DNA from: Veillonella montpellierensis DSM 17217
GTDB taxonomy: Bacteria; Bacillota; Negativicutes; Veillonellales; Veillonellaceae
Direction: 5' to 3'
Assembly (NCBI RefSeq): GCF_000426745.1
Contig: NZ_AUFY01000001.1
Coordinates: 62,001 to 126,000, forward strand
Length of the DNA stretch: 64,000 nt
How positions within the stretch are numbered: position 1 is the first letter of the stretch; each line of letters opens with the position of its first letter. Of the stretch, positions 29,981 to 39,746 are shown one piece after another. Under the pieces are notes generated by a model. It searched no databases, was not told the DNA's origin, and was given only the letters and a program-made list of their open reading frames with translations. The translations under genes were made by a program, and so were the position numbers.

Positions 29981-30922
29981 TTAGATAAAATTCTTATCAG
30001 CTAAAATACGTAATGCTTTTTCTTCATCTAGCTTCATCTGCTCTATCAAAGCAGATAAACTATCAAACTTTTCTTCTCCTCGCAAAAAAGCAATAAACTC
30101 AACCATAACGGTTTCTCCATACACAGATTGATCAAAATCAAATACATGAACTTCACAACGATGATATTGATTTAAAAAAGTAGGATTATCTCCAATATTA
30201 CCTACTCCATTATACCATGTACCTTTTATGCACACACGATTTGCATATACGCCATCCATTGGTGTTACCATACATGAAGGAAATAAGAAATTTAATGTAG
30301 GAAAACCCAATGTACGACCTCGCTGATCACCTTTAATAACCGTTCCTGTAAAAGAATAGGCCCTGCCGAGTAATTCGTTAGCATATTCGATTTGTCCACA
30401 ACTAATAGCGTCTCGTATAACGGTGCTAGAAATAGGCGTATCAGAATTATGCCACTTGCTTAATGGTTCGACATATACAGTTGTCATCGTACCTGTAAAG
30501 TAACTCTGCAACGTAGTAACATTACCAAGTCCCTTTGCTCCATACGTATAATTTTCGCCTACAACGACAGCTAACAAATTATTTTGTATCGACAATGCTT
30601 CCATGAAATCATGAGCTGACATCCGTAGTAAATCTATGGTCATCGGCAATGATACTACATACTGCACTCCAAGCTCATCAAGAACTGCATACATCGTTTC
30701 CTTTAACGCCAGTGATTTAGGTGCATGACTTGGGGATAAAATGGATAATGGATGTGCTTCAAAAGTAACCACTACAAGCACTGCATCATGAGAAGTAGCA
30801 ATTTGTTTAGCATGATTGATAACAGCACGATGTCCTATATGAATACCATCAAAAGTACCTAATGCAATAACTATATTATGTTGTATCTCATGTAATTCTT
30901 CAAAAGAATGAATAATTCTCAT
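29981..30922 (-). CDS. ribF: Bifunctional riboflavin kinase/FAD synthetase
   Basis: RibF makes FMN from riboflavin and then FAD. The N-terminal nucleotidyltransferase has GTFDGIHIGHRAVI (residues 22-35) and the C-terminal kinase GDQRGRTLGFPTLNF near 196-210, with NIGDNPTFLN further on. Length 313 is typical. It is the last gene of the nusA-infB operon, 10 bases after truB, the common Firmicutes placement. Confidence 0.97.
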   Translation of the reverse strand: MRIIHSFEELHEIQHNIVIALGTFDGIHIGHRAVINHAKQIATSHDAVLVVVTFEAHPLSILSPSHAPKSLALKETMYAVLDELGVQYVVSLPMTIDLLRMSAHDFMEALSIQNNLLAVVVGENYTYGAKGLGNVTTLQSYFTGTMTTVYVEPLSKWHNSDTPISSTVIRDAISCGQIEYANELLGRAYSFTGTVIKGDQRGRTLGFPTLNFLFPSCMVTPMDGVYANRVCIKGTWYNGVGNIGDNPTFLNQYHRCEVHVFDFDQSVYGETVMVEFIAFLRGEEKFDSLSALIEQMKLDEEKALRILADKNFI

Positions 30923-30932
30923 AATAGCCCTT

Positions 30933-31811
30933 TTATAAAAATATATTTTTTTCCACTTTAATACTATCCTTTGTCCGTCGAGCTAATCCCAAAAAGCCTT
31001 TCGGTGAATATACTCGATAACATGTACCTACTTGTGTATGGGCAAAATGTTTAGTAATGCCTAACTGTTTTCCTTGCGTTAAATCTAATAGTTCTCTGTT
31101 ATCAATAGTAATTGTATCAAGAAAAGATACACAAGAATCTACGGGTAATAAAGCTGCATCAGTCTGCAACATCAACTCTTCTGCCGTAACAGTATCTGCT
31201 ATTTTATAAGAGCCTACTTGTGTACGTGCCAACTGTGTCATCGTGCCTGGAATACCTACCTGTAAAAAGATATCTCTCAACAGGGAACGTATATAAGTAC
31301 CTGATGAGCAGGTAACGCGAAGCGTAAAATAGGGATACTGATAGGCCAATAATTGTATATTAAAAATAGTAATTGTCCGTTCAGGCAATGTTACTGTCTT
31401 ACCAGCTCGCGCTAATTCATAGGCACGTACACCGTTCACTTTAATCGCTGAATAAGAAGATGGTCGCTGCTGAGATACGCCTAAAAATTTGTGACAAACA
31501 GTCTCCAACTCTTTCATTGTAGGAATATAATTACTTACCTTAATCATAGATTCTATAGGCACTCCAGAACTATCTTCTGTATCAGTAAAATGACCAAACA
31601 TGCCTTCTGCTACATATGTTTTTTCTAAGTCATTCGTATATTCAATTAACCTTGTTGCTTTCCCCACAAAAATAGGTAACACCCCATACGCTAGTGGATC
31701 TAATGTCCCACTATGTCCAATTTTTCGTTCTTTTAGAATACGTCGACAAATGCCAATAGCATCATGACTAGTAATTCCAGGGGGTTTAAAAAATGCAAGT
31801 ACTCCGTCCAT
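30933..31811 (-). CDS. truB: tRNA pseudouridine55 synthase
   Basis: TruB makes pseudouridine 55 in the T loop of tRNAs. The start MDGVLAFFKPPGITSHDAI and KIGHSGTLDPLAYGVLPIFVG, with the catalytic Asp near residue 38, are diagnostic. CSSGTYIRSLLRD is the third motif. The C-terminal PUA-like region is short. The start overlaps the nrnA stop by one base (TAATG). Length is 292. Confidence 0.97.
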   Translation of the reverse strand: MDGVLAFFKPPGITSHDAIGICRRILKERKIGHSGTLDPLAYGVLPIFVGKATRLIEYTNDLEKTYVAEGMFGHFTDTEDSSGVPIESMIKVSNYIPTMKELETVCHKFLGVSQQRPSSYSAIKVNGVRAYELARAGKTVTLPERTITIFNIQLLAYQYPYFTLRVTCSSGTYIRSLLRDIFLQVGIPGTMTQLARTQVGSYKIADTVTAEELMLQTDAALLPVDSCVSFLDTITIDNRELLDLTQGKQLGITKHFAHTQVGTCYRVYSPKGFLGLARRTKDSIKVEKNIFL

Positions 31812-32752
31812 TAATCAATTACCTGTAATAACTTACGTTTAGCTTCTTCCAATGAGGCAGAAATAGTGCATCCTGCTGCACGTATATGTCCTCCGCCACC
31901 AAAATGATTAGCAATAGCATTAACATCAGTTTGTTTAGACCGTAGGCTAACTCGAGTCGTCGTATCATCTTGTGCTTTTAATAAAATAGCAATATCCACT
32001 GAATTAATATTTCGAATAAGATCTACAAAACCATCTGTATCATTGCCTAATGTTTTCATAGCCTCTTGATGTAACTCTATCGTTGCAACGGTTCCATTTT
32101 TATAAAATGAAATCGTTTGCATCGCCAATTTAGTAATTTCAATACGCTCTATCGTCGTTGATTCAATCGCTTCTGATACGATATGTGGCATAGCACCACA
32201 ATCAACACAATAAGCTGCCATCGCCAACGTATGTCCTGTAGTATTACTAAACTTGAAGAATCCACAATCTGTAGCAATAGCCATATATAGTGCATTAGCC
32301 ATGGATGGAGTAATTTTCCAATTCCATTCTTTGTAAAGATAGGTCAGAATTTCTCCTGTGGCTGCAAAATTAGTTTGCAAATATAATCCATCTGCAAAAT
32401 TTGTATTAGATACGTGATGATCAATATTATATATCGTTGCGTACGAAAGTTCTCCAACTCGACCAATCCGTTCATACGTACTTGCGTCTAGCACCAGTAA
32501 CATATCTGCTCTATGAGATTGTACATAGTCATTTACATGATAAATGGCATCCACATGATCCAAAAATTTATATTTTATAGGAATGCTATCATCTACTACC
32601 ATAACTACATCTTTTCCTTGTTGTAATAATGTTTCATACATTGATAACATAGACCCTAAGGCATCTCCATCAGGATGAACATGTACCGTAAGAATAATAG
32701 TCTGTGCTTGCTTAATAGCTTGATGAAGTTCTGATATAGTAATCTTACTCAT
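31811..32752 (-). CDS. nrnA: NrnA-type DHH/DHHA1 phosphoesterase
   Basis: NrnA degrades nanoRNA and dephosphorylates pAp in Firmicutes. The DHH domain shows VHVHPDGDALGSML near residues 20-33, VLDAS and NIDHHVSNTNFADG. The DHHA1 domain ends with GGGGHIRAAGC. The start is set at ATG 32752, overlapping the rbfA stop by eight bases; a longer frame from 32830 would overlap rbfA by 86 bases. Length is 313. The rbfA-nrnA-truB order is typical. Confidence 0.95.
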   Translation of the reverse strand: MSKITISELHQAIKQAQTIILTVHVHPDGDALGSMLSMYETLLQQGKDVVMVVDDSIPIKYKFLDHVDAIYHVNDYVQSHRADMLLVLDASTYERIGRVGELSYATIYNIDHHVSNTNFADGLYLQTNFAATGEILTYLYKEWNWKITPSMANALYMAIATDCGFFKFSNTTGHTLAMAAYCVDCGAMPHIVSEAIESTTIERIEITKLAMQTISFYKNGTVATIELHQEAMKTLGNDTDGFVDLIRNINSVDIAILLKAQDDTTTRVSLRSKQTDVNAIANHFGGGGHIRAAGCTISASLEEAKRKLLQVID

Positions 32753-33104
32753 TGTTAGACTCGTCTTTCTTAATGGTTTGTAAAATAGATTCAATATGCA
32801 TACTGTAATCGAGCGAAGTATCCTGGTCAAATAAAATTTCTGGAGTATATCTTAGATGTAATACTTTTCCAAGTTCAGACCGTATATGTCCACTAGCATG
32901 TTGCAAAGCTCGTAATGTTTCCGCTTTAGCCGTTTCATCACCAAATAAACTCACATAGATAGTAGCCTGTCGCAAATCACCAGTCACTTCTACATCAGTA
33001 ACGGTAGTAAAACCAATACGTGGATCTTTTAATCCACGCATTAGCATGCCACTCACTTCTTGCTTTATAAATTGTTGTAATTTTCTTACTCGTACATCAC
33101 TCAT
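32745..33104 (-). CDS. rbfA: Ribosome-binding factor A
   Basis: RbfA is a KH-fold protein that helps 16S rRNA processing and 30S maturation. It shows RVRKLQQFIKQEVSGML and KDPRIGFTTVTDVEVTGDLRQATIYVS-type motifs. Length 119 is normal. It lies 10 bases after infB and is followed by nrnA with an eight-base overlap. Confidence 0.97.
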   Translation of the reverse strand: MSDVRVRKLQQFIKQEVSGMLMRGLKDPRIGFTTVTDVEVTGDLRQATIYVSLFGDETAKAETLRALQHASGHIRSELGKVLHLRYTPEILFDQDTSLDYSMHIESILQTIKKDESNNE

Positions 33105-33114
33105 ATAAAACCTC

Positions 33115-35466
33115 CTATAATGTAGGTTTAATTTCTTCCATCAGAAAGGCTTCAATAACATCGCCTTCTTTAATATCACGATACCCTTCGATAGAAATAC
33201 CACATTCAAATGTAGCCTTCACTTCCTTCACTTCGTCCTTAAAACGTCGTAAAGAATCAACTTTACCTTCATGAACTACAATACCATCGCGAATTAAACG
33301 GATTTCAGAGTCATTAGTAATGCGGCCTTCTGTAACAAAACAGCCTGCTACTATTGCTTTTGGTGTAGAAATAACTTGGCGTACATCAGCACGACCAACT
33401 ATAACTTCTTTAAATTCAGGCGCCAACATCCCAACCATAGCCGATTCAACGTCATTAATTGCATCATAAATAACACGATATGTCCGTAAGTCTACTTTTT
33501 CTTTTTCTGCCGCATTGCGAACGACTGCATCTGGGCGAACATTGAATCCAAGAATAATTGCATTGGACGCAGAGGCTAACATAATATCAGATTCATTAAT
33601 AGTCCCTACTGCAGCATGAACGATAACAATACGAACTTGATCATTTTTAATGCTTTCTAATGATTGACGTAATGCTTCCACAGACCCTTGTACATCGGCT
33701 TTAATGATAATATTTAAATCAGACATTTCCCCTTCTTTAATTTGTTGGAAAATATCATCTAAAGAAATCTTATGTGATGCTTTTGCTTCTTCAGCTCTCT
33801 GTTTTGCAATACGTTTTTCTGCAATTGTTCTTGCTTCATTATCATCAACGGATACCATTACTTCACCAGCTAATGGTACATCGGACAAACCAAGAATTTC
33901 CACTGGCATTGAAGGCCGTGCTACTTTTACTTTTTCGCCCCGTTCATTTGTCATAGCACGCACTTTACCATAAGCAGTACCTGCTAAAATAGTATCACCT
34001 ACACGCAAAGATCCTTTTTGCACCAACATTGTGCAAACTGGACCGCGCCCTTTATCCAACTGAGCTTCAATAACAACACCTTGTGCATGTCGATTTGGAT
34101 TTGCTTTCAATTCCATCACTTCTGCTACAAGAAGAATATTTTCTAATAAATCATCAATACCTTCTCGTTTCTTAGCAGATACAGGAACCATAATAACATC
34201 GCCGCCCCATTCTTCTGGCAATAAGCCATGTTCAGATAATTGCTGCTTCACATGGTCTGGGTTAGCTCCTGGTTTATCCATTTTATTAATCGCCACAATG
34301 ATAGGCACTTCTGCTGACTTAGCATGATTAATAGCCTCTACAGTTTGTGGCATAACACCATCATCAGCTGCTACAACTAATACAGCAATATCAGTAGATT
34401 TGGCCCCACGTAAACGCATCGCTGTAAACGCTTCGTGACCTGGAGTATCTAAGAAAGTAACTTTATTTCCTTTATAACGAACTTGATACGCCCCAATATG
34501 TTGAGTGATGCCACCAGCTTCTGTAGAAGTAACATTCGTTTGTCGAATAACATCTAACAAAGATGTCTTACCATGGTCAACATGACCCATAATAGTGACA
34601 ACTGGTGGTCGTGGTTGTAACGTTTCTGGTGCATCTTCAATATCAACAATATCAGTTGGATCCTCTTCAGGTTCAACTTCTACAACTTCTACACCAAAAT
34701 CTTCTGCTACGATTGTAGCTGTTTCCATATCAATTTCTTGATTAATGGTGGCCATAACTCCTAGCAACATCAACTTCTTAATAATTTCGCTAACTTCACG
34801 CCCCATCTTCTCTGCTAATTCTTTAACTGTTAAAGAACCACTTAATTCAATGGATGTAGCAATAGCGGCTTCTGCTTTACGACGTTCTTCTTCTTTATGA
34901 CGAATATTTTGTTCATTACGTTGTTTTACACGATTTTTATTTTTAGCAATCGATGTAGATAATAATGACTGTACTCTGCCCTTTGAATTATTTTTCTTCT
35001 TATTCCGTCGATCATTACGATCATTACGTTCATTACGTTCATTACGTTCATTATGATTATTACTATTTTTCTCATTATGAATATGTTTAGTGTGACTGTG
35101 TGCTGAATGATTAACTTTTCCCTCAGCTTTATCCATATGAGTATGTTTTTGATGTGCTACTTTATCCGTATTTTGAACTACTCTGCCATCATGTTCATCA
35201 TCATGCTTCTGATTTTTTTGAACCTCTTTTTTATGAGATTTATTACTTTCTTGTTTATGATGAGTAGTTACATGATTTTCTTGTGTATGGCTAACTCTTT
35301 CTGTTGTTTTAGGTGAAAGTGCTTTTTTTACCGTTTCATAAGCAACATCATCAATACCACTCAATACACTTTTAACTTGAATGTTATGTTGCTCTAAAAT
35401 AGCCATAACTTTTTTTGTGTCAATACCCATTTCTTTTGCTACTTCATGTACTCTTTTTTTAGACAT
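33115..35466 (-). CDS. infB: Translation initiation factor IF-2
   Basis: IF-2 is the GTPase that brings fMet-tRNA to the 30S initiation complex. An N-terminal IF2N domain (about residues 1-50) is followed by a His/Lys/Asn/Arg-rich low-complexity region to about 190, with an NER/NDR repeat near 137-151. A second IF2N domain precedes the G domain, which has [12 protein letters not shown] near 293, DTPGHEAFT and [10 protein letters not shown]. Domains II-IV follow. AAGGGGG lies before the ATG. Length is 783. Confidence 0.98.
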   Translation of the reverse strand: MSKKRVHEVAKEMGIDTKKVMAILEQHNIQVKSVLSGIDDVAYETVKKALSPKTTERVSHTQENHVTTHHKQESNKSHKKEVQKNQKHDDEHDGRVVQNTDKVAHQKHTHMDKAEGKVNHSAHSHTKHIHNEKNSNNHNERNERNERNDRNDRRNKKKNNSKGRVQSLLSTSIAKNKNRVKQRNEQNIRHKEEERRKAEAAIATSIELSGSLTVKELAEKMGREVSEIIKKLMLLGVMATINQEIDMETATIVAEDFGVEVVEVEPEEDPTDIVDIEDAPETLQPRPPVVTIMGHVDHGKTSLLDVIRQTNVTSTEAGGITQHIGAYQVRYKGNKVTFLDTPGHEAFTAMRLRGAKSTDIAVLVVAADDGVMPQTVEAINHAKSAEVPIIVAINKMDKPGANPDHVKQQLSEHGLLPEEWGGDVIMVPVSAKKREGIDDLLENILLVAEVMELKANPNRHAQGVVIEAQLDKGRGPVCTMLVQKGSLRVGDTILAGTAYGKVRAMTNERGEKVKVARPSMPVEILGLSDVPLAGEVMVSVDDNEARTIAEKRIAKQRAEEAKASHKISLDDIFQQIKEGEMSDLNIIIKADVQGSVEALRQSLESIKNDQVRIVIVHAAVGTINESDIMLASASNAIILGFNVRPDAVVRNAAEKEKVDLRTYRVIYDAINDVESAMVGMLAPEFKEVIVGRADVRQVISTPKAIVAGCFVTEGRITNDSEIRLIRDGIVVHEGKVDSLRRFKDEVKEVKATFECGISIEGYRDIKEGDVIEAFLMEEIKPTL
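35012..35056. repeat. Nine-base tandem repeat inside infB
   Basis: The unit CATTACGTT, with variants CATTACGAT and CATTATGAT, repeats five times in frame. It encodes NER/NDR triplets in the IF-2 linker. A nine-base unit keeps the frame when copy number changes. Confidence 0.85.
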
Positions 35467-35483
35467 CTACATACCCCCTTAAC

Positions 35484-35792
35484 TCATATTTCACCGATTT
35501 CCTTTAATAATGCCTTAGCAAAACCATCATCATTAATAGCCAATACGACTCGTAGCTCCTTACCGATGGCATGTCCCAACTGCTCTTTTGTTAGAATTTT
35601 TCGCATTGGAATATTATATTTCTTAGTTAATTCTTCATACTTTTTTTCATTATTAGCTGCACAATCCGTTGCCATCACTAGTAACTTGACGGTTCTTTTC
35701 TTGACAGCTTTCTCTACAATAAAGTCACCTGACTGCAGCTCTCCCGCTCGTTGTGCTAAGCCTAATAAATTAACTATTTTAATTTCATTCAT
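35484..35792 (-). CDS. ylxQ: L7Ae-family ribosomal protein-like YlxQ
   Basis: This is a small L7Ae/L30e/S12e-type protein predicted to bind kink-turn RNA. It has LLGLAQRAGELQSGDFIVEKAV, then LLVMATDCAANNEKK, and the LGHAIGKELRVVLAIND stretch of YlxQ. It overlaps the ylxR stop by eight bases. Length is 102. Its exact function is not established in the family. Confidence 0.92.
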   Translation of the reverse strand: MNEIKIVNLLGLAQRAGELQSGDFIVEKAVKKRTVKLLVMATDCAANNEKKYEELTKKYNIPMRKILTKEQLGHAIGKELRVVLAINDDGFAKALLKEIGEI

Positions 35793-36051
35793 ATCCTAAA
35801 TCATCTTTCAATGTATCATATACATCTTTTGATATAGCCCGTTTAAATGATTTTTCTAAACGTTTACCTGTATAGGCTGCTTCAAAACACATACTGTTAG
35901 GACAAATATAAGCACCACGGCCTGCGGCTTTACCAGTTCTATCAATAGACACAGTGCCATTAGGACTCATAACTATACGTAACAAATCCCGCTTATTTTT
36001 AGATTCACCACAGCCTATACACAAACGCATAGGTTGAGATTTCTTTTTCAT
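35785..36051 (-). CDS. ylxR: YlxR family RNA-binding protein
   Basis: YlxR (DUF448) is a small protein of the nusA operon, described as nucleic-acid binding. It shows RLCIGCGESKNKRDLLRIV near residues 9-27, GRGAYICPNSMCFEAA and a basic C-terminus. Length is 88. The start overlaps the nusA stop by one base. Confidence 0.94.
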   Translation of the reverse strand: MKKKSQPMRLCIGCGESKNKRDLLRIVMSPNGTVSIDRTGKAAGRGAYICPNSMCFEAAYTGKRLEKSFKRAISKDVYDTLKDDLGYE

Positions 36052-37148
36052 TAAGCATCACCTTCTGCAAAATCAACTAATACATTTTCTTCAGTAATAC
36101 TATCATCTTCTTCTGCAGCTTGACTTTCACTTTTTATATCGATTTTCCAATTTGTCAATTTAGCTGCTAATCGTGCATTTTGTCCCGATTTACCAATAGC
36201 CAATGAAAGTTGATAGTCAGGGACAATAACTCGTGATGTTTTCTCTTCTAAATCAACATCTACAGATATCACTTTGGCAGGGCTTAATGAGTTTGCAATA
36301 TATACTACTGGGTCTTCATCCCATTTTACAATATCAATTTTTTCATCATGCAATTCATCAACAATATTTTGTACCCGTTGCCCCTTAGGCCCTACACATG
36401 CCCCTACAGGATCAATATTTTCATCTCTAGATGTGACCGCGATTTTCGATCGTTGACCCGGTTCTCGAGCTACTGATTTTAATTCCACTACCCCTTCATA
36501 AATTTCAGGCACTTCCAACTCAAACAAGCGTTTTAACAAGCCTGGATGAGTACGCGAAATCATAATTTGTGGACCCTTATTCGTTTTCTTAACTTCTACT
36601 ATATAGCATTTAATACGCTGGCCTTCTACATAGGTTTCTGTACTAATTTGTTCTGTAGGTGGTAAAATTGCTTCTGTTTTTCCTAAATCAATAAAGACAT
36701 TTTTCCCATCAACTCGTTGAATAGTACCGGTAATAATATCTCCTTCTCGACTAGAAAATTCTTCAAAAACAACACTGCGTTCCGCTTCTTTTAGGCGCTG
36801 AATTAGCATTTGTTTTGCCGTATGAGCCGCACTGCGTCCAAAGTTTTTAGGTGTTACATCTACTTTTATTACATCACCTATATCATGACGTACATCGTAA
36901 TGATGACGTGCCTCTTGTAGAGAAATTTCACTTTCTTCATTCTCTACATCAGTAACCACTTTCTTTTTAGCAAATACCTTATATTCCCCTGTTTCTCGAT
37001 TTAATTCCACATAGGCTTCTGGGTTAGCATTTAGTTCTCTGCGATAAGCCTGCAATAAAGCAGCCTCTAAAGATTCAAAAATCACCTCTGGCGAAAAACC
37101 ACGTTGTTTTGTTAATACCAACACTGCTTGTATTAGTTCTTGACTCAC
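36051..37148 (-). CDS. nusA: Transcription factor NusA
   Basis: NusA modulates pausing, termination and antitermination by RNA polymerase. An N-terminal polymerase-binding domain (residues 1-125) is followed by S1 (GDIITGTIQRVDGKNVFIDLGKTEAILP near 140-166) and two KH domains (VGACVGPKGQRVQNI; LAIGKSGQNARLAAKL). At 365 residues it lacks the C-terminal acidic repeats of proteobacterial NusA, as in Firmicutes. GTG is the start, with GGAGG upstream. It is the second gene after rimP, from which it is separated by about 30 bases. Confidence 0.97.
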   Translation of the reverse strand: MSQELIQAVLVLTKQRGFSPEVIFESLEAALLQAYRRELNANPEAYVELNRETGEYKVFAKKKVVTDVENEESEISLQEARHHYDVRHDIGDVIKVDVTPKNFGRSAAHTAKQMLIQRLKEAERSVVFEEFSSREGDIITGTIQRVDGKNVFIDLGKTEAILPPTEQISTETYVEGQRIKCYIVEVKKTNKGPQIMISRTHPGLLKRLFELEVPEIYEGVVELKSVAREPGQRSKIAVTSRDENIDPVGACVGPKGQRVQNIVDELHDEKIDIVKWDEDPVVYIANSLSPAKVISVDVDLEEKTSRVIVPDYQLSLAIGKSGQNARLAAKLTNWKIDIKSESQAAEEDDSITEENVLVDFAEGDA

Positions 37149-37177
37149 TACAATTCCTCCATAACTATATAATATAT

Positions 37178-37636
37178 TTAAAAATCAAGGTGTAATCTAA
37201 TCTGTGCAATTGTTTTTCTTTCTAATGCTATAACCCTCTCATCAATAATAATAACAATTGTGTCCTCATCAAAACCATGCAATATACCTACATAGTGCTT
37301 ATTACCATTCACCGGTTTAAATAACTGTACGTCTACTTCTCTTCCATTATAACGAATCAAATCTTTATCTTTTTTTAATACTCTATCGAGGCCCGGAGAA
37401 GACACTTCTAAAAGATAATTTTCTTCGATTGGATCTTGTTTGTCCAATTCTTCGCTAAGTTTTTCACTTACCATCTGACAATCGTCTAAATCAATGCCGG
37501 TCTCCTTATCTAAGTATACACGTAAATACCAGTCACGTTCTCTAACATATTCTACGTCAACCAACTCCATCGTTGTGCCTTCTATAATATTCTCAACAAT
37601 GGCAGATACTAACTCCTCTATATCTTGTTTCTTCAC
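37178..37636 (-). CDS. rimP: Ribosome maturation factor RimP
   Basis: RimP assists 30S assembly, mainly the S12-binding region. It shows ELVDVEYVRERDWYLRVYLD, GIDLDDCQMVSEKLSEELD and LLEVSSPGLDR, with a C-terminal Sm-like domain. The start is placed at GTG 37636, 5 bases after GGGAGGTGA; an in-frame GTG nine bases earlier is within the ribosome binding site. Length is 152. It heads the nusA-infB operon with a strong promoter and a leader hairpin. Confidence 0.95.
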   Translation of the reverse strand: MKKQDIEELVSAIVENIIEGTTMELVDVEYVRERDWYLRVYLDKETGIDLDDCQMVSEKLSEELDKQDPIEENYLLEVSSPGLDRVLKKDKDLIRYNGREVDVQLFKPVNGNKHYVGILHGFDEDTIVIIIDERVIALERKTIAQIRLHLDF

Positions 37637-37661
37637 AACTATCACCTCCCTAGCATAAAGT

Positions 37662-37687
37662 AAAGAGTGAGCTATTGCCCACTCTTT
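37662..37687 (-). ncRNA. Leader hairpin of the rimP-nusA operon
   Basis: In the ~70-base leader, AAAGAGTG and CACTCTTT arms pair with GGCAATAGCT between them. The stem begins about 20 bases after the predicted start site and ends about 25 bases before the rimP GTG. A GAGTGGG / CCACTC hairpin ahead of rimP recurs in Firmicutes (recalled, not checked). It may be an RNA-stability or autoregulatory element. Confidence 0.55.
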
Positions 37688-37714
37688 TAAAATTCACATA
37701 TAAAAGTTGCCTTT

Positions 37715-37743
37715 ATTATAGCATTAATATCGTAATATTACAA
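37715..37743 (-). promoter_or_regulatory. rimP-nusA-infB operon promoter
   Basis: On the minus strand TTGTAA (37738-37743) and TATAAT (37715-37720) are 17 bases apart, with a TGC extended -10. The position fits the nine-gene operon. Confidence 0.8.
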
Positions 37744-37882
37744 GTATTGTCTACATAGATATAAAAATAGATAGGAACGCAAATGACTTGCTAAAAACTC
37801 ACTCGTACTTTTCCACAATTAATAAACGATAGTAGTTTACTATATCAAAATGTACTCATAGCATACTACATAGGCTACTACT

Positions 37883-38536
37883 TTATAAGCGATTTTCTAA
37901 TTCTCTTAACACAGTAATTAATGACGTATCTAATGCTACTTCTAATGCTGCAATGCTATCTGCATCAAGATCATGATTAATTTCTGGATAATTATGATGT
38001 CGTAATTCGGCAAAAAATTCATCACGAAAAACGTTATAGAATAATAGCAACCCATTTTTATTAGTACTATCTTTATATTCTGCAATAATATATGAACCAT
38101 TAATCATTTTAATCGCATTACTAGGGGTAATATCACATGTAAATGGTCCTACCGAAGATGGTAAATACTTAGAAAAATCCCAATTAACCAATCCTTTTTT
38201 CCGATATTGATAGGTAAACCTATTCTCTGGGCTTATAAATAAGCCTTCCATTTCTTGTACCATACGTTCTTGCAAGATATGCCAAAATTCACTGATTTTT
38301 GTTTTTATAAAATTGATATCCACAAATGAAAATAGAGGCATCACGATATGAACTGTATAATCTTCAACTTCTTTATCATATAATGCTTCCCATCGCCATC
38401 CAGCTTGATTTTGATAATGAAATAAACGATAAAAATCACCATCTATACATGTATCAATTGTTAAAGAAAAATCTCCCACAGTCGATGGAAGCCACGCATA
38501 ATCTAATTTTGCGCATTCCTCAATAATTTTATCCAT
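37883..38536 (-). CDS. Hypothetical protein, 217 residues
   Basis: I do not recognise this family. The protein is soluble, with no signal peptide or transmembrane segment. It has two similar-looking halves: LPSTVGDFSLTIDTCIDGDFYRLF near residues 17-40 and LPSSVGPFTCDITPSNAIKMI near 125-145, which suggests an internal duplication. Each half continues with a hydrophobic-aromatic stretch. AGAAAGGAATTAGT precedes the ATG. It follows the lytic transglycosylase by about 6 bases and so is probably in the polA-coaE operon. Confidence 0.75.
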   Translation of the reverse strand: MDKIIEECAKLDYAWLPSTVGDFSLTIDTCIDGDFYRLFHYQNQAGWRWEALYDKEVEDYTVHIVMPLFSFVDINFIKTKISEFWHILQERMVQEMEGLFISPENRFTYQYRKKGLVNWDFSKYLPSSVGPFTCDITPSNAIKMINGSYIIAEYKDSTNKNGLLLFYNVFRDEFFAELRHHNYPEINHDLDADSIAALEVALDTSLITVLRELENRL

Positions 38537-38542
38537 ATCTGA

Positions 38543-39109
38543 CTAATTCCTTTCTAGCGGATATAACACTTCATATTGCTTTTGATAGGCCAGTACCATT
38601 TCTACATATTTTCGTGTTTCTGGGAAAGGAATATCGCGAATATTAGAAAACTCATAATCCCATCCATTTTCTTTCATCCAATCATCCACATGTCCACGCC
38701 CCGCATTATAAGCTGCTAATGCTAAAATTTCATTATCATGATACTCCTCTAACAAATGTGCTATATACCAAGTTCCTAATTTTATATTCACCTTAGGATT
38801 TTTAATATCATTTTCAGATAATTCTGATTGGTTTAACTCCTTGCCGATCCAAAGAGCCGTATCGGGCATTAACTGCATCAATCCTACAGCCCCTCTGTCT
38901 GATGTTGCTTCTTCTTTAAACTTGCTTTCTGCTAAAATAATCCCTGCAATTAATGAAGCTGGCACATGATTCTCGATTGCTTCTTGTTCAACTACGTCTC
39001 GATACATAAAAGGATACGCATAATGTCTAGCCATATACGGTTCAATATGCACGAAATAACCAATCGACACAATAATAATAACCCACGCTAAGAAAGTATT
39101 ACCACGCAC
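38543..39109 (-). CDS. Lytic transglycosylase, SLT domain
   Basis: This is a membrane-anchored or exported SLT-type peptidoglycan lyase. A hydrophobic segment at about residues 7-20 is a signal anchor. The SLT domain has the catalytic glutamate in ILAESKFKEEA near 61-71, GLMQLMPDTA and AAYNAGRGHVD. Length is 188. The GTG start follows AAGGAG directly after coaE, with one base between. It presumably cleaves wall glycans; a specific role is not clear. Confidence 0.93.
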   Translation of the reverse strand: MRGNTFLAWVIIIVSIGYFVHIEPYMARHYAYPFMYRDVVEQEAIENHVPASLIAGIILAESKFKEEATSDRGAVGLMQLMPDTALWIGKELNQSELSENDIKNPKVNIKLGTWYIAHLLEEYHDNEILALAAYNAGRGHVDDWMKENGWDYEFSNIRDIPFPETRKYVEMVLAYQKQYEVLYPLERN

Positions 39110-39721
39110 TTATTTTCTCCTTACAAATCTATGACATTCTTTTCTCCACAGTTCATTTAATTGTTCATACAAATCACGCTCACTACCATTATTATCAATG
39201 ATAACCTGAGCATATTTTTTCTTATCTGCTAACGGCATTTGACTATCAATACGCGCTTTAGCCTGTTCTTGGGTATAACCGTTTCTCTCCATTAACCTTG
39301 CTAACTGCACATCATAATCCACATAGACAAGCCAAATTTCATCCATCATAGTAACCCATCCAGTTTCAATAAGTAGAGGAATATCATAAATAATAGTCTC
39401 ATATCCCTTCGCTTCATACTCAGCAGTTAAGTCCATCATCTTTTCGTAAATATATGTATGAAGTATTGTATTTAATTGATGTCGTTTATCTTCATCTCGA
39501 AATACAATAGCCCCCAATTCTTCACGATTTAATGTGCCATCATTTCTCACTATATCTTTTCCAAATGCTGCTACAACAGCCTCTAGCCCAGGTGTATGTG
39601 GTTCTACGACTTGCCGTGCTACAACATCCGCATCAACAGTTGCTATATCATGTGTCAATAACCAGTTTAAAACAGTACTTTTCCCTGCCGCAATGCCTCC
39701 TGTTAAGCCAATTTTATACAT
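39110..39721 (-). CDS. coaE: Dephospho-CoA kinase
   Basis: CoaE performs the last step of coenzyme A synthesis. The P-loop GLTGGIAAGKSTVLNWL occupies residues 5-21. The segment IYDIPLLIETGW near 111-122 and the LMERNGYTQEQAKARIDSQM lid are conserved. Length is 203. The polA-coaE order with a small gap is common in Firmicutes. Confidence 0.96.
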   Translation of the reverse strand: MYKIGLTGGIAAGKSTVLNWLLTHDIATVDADVVARQVVEPHTPGLEAVVAAFGKDIVRNDGTLNREELGAIVFRDEDKRHQLNTILHTYIYEKMMDLTAEYEAKGYETIIYDIPLLIETGWVTMMDEIWLVYVDYDVQLARLMERNGYTQEQAKARIDSQMPLADKKKYAQVIIDNNGSERDLYEQLNELWRKECHRFVRRK

Positions 39722-39746
39722 ACTATCACCTTATCCTTATAAACAG

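Noticed and set aside
35012-35056. CRISPR-like repeats
   Set aside because: The units are nine bases with no spacers and are inside the infB coding frame.
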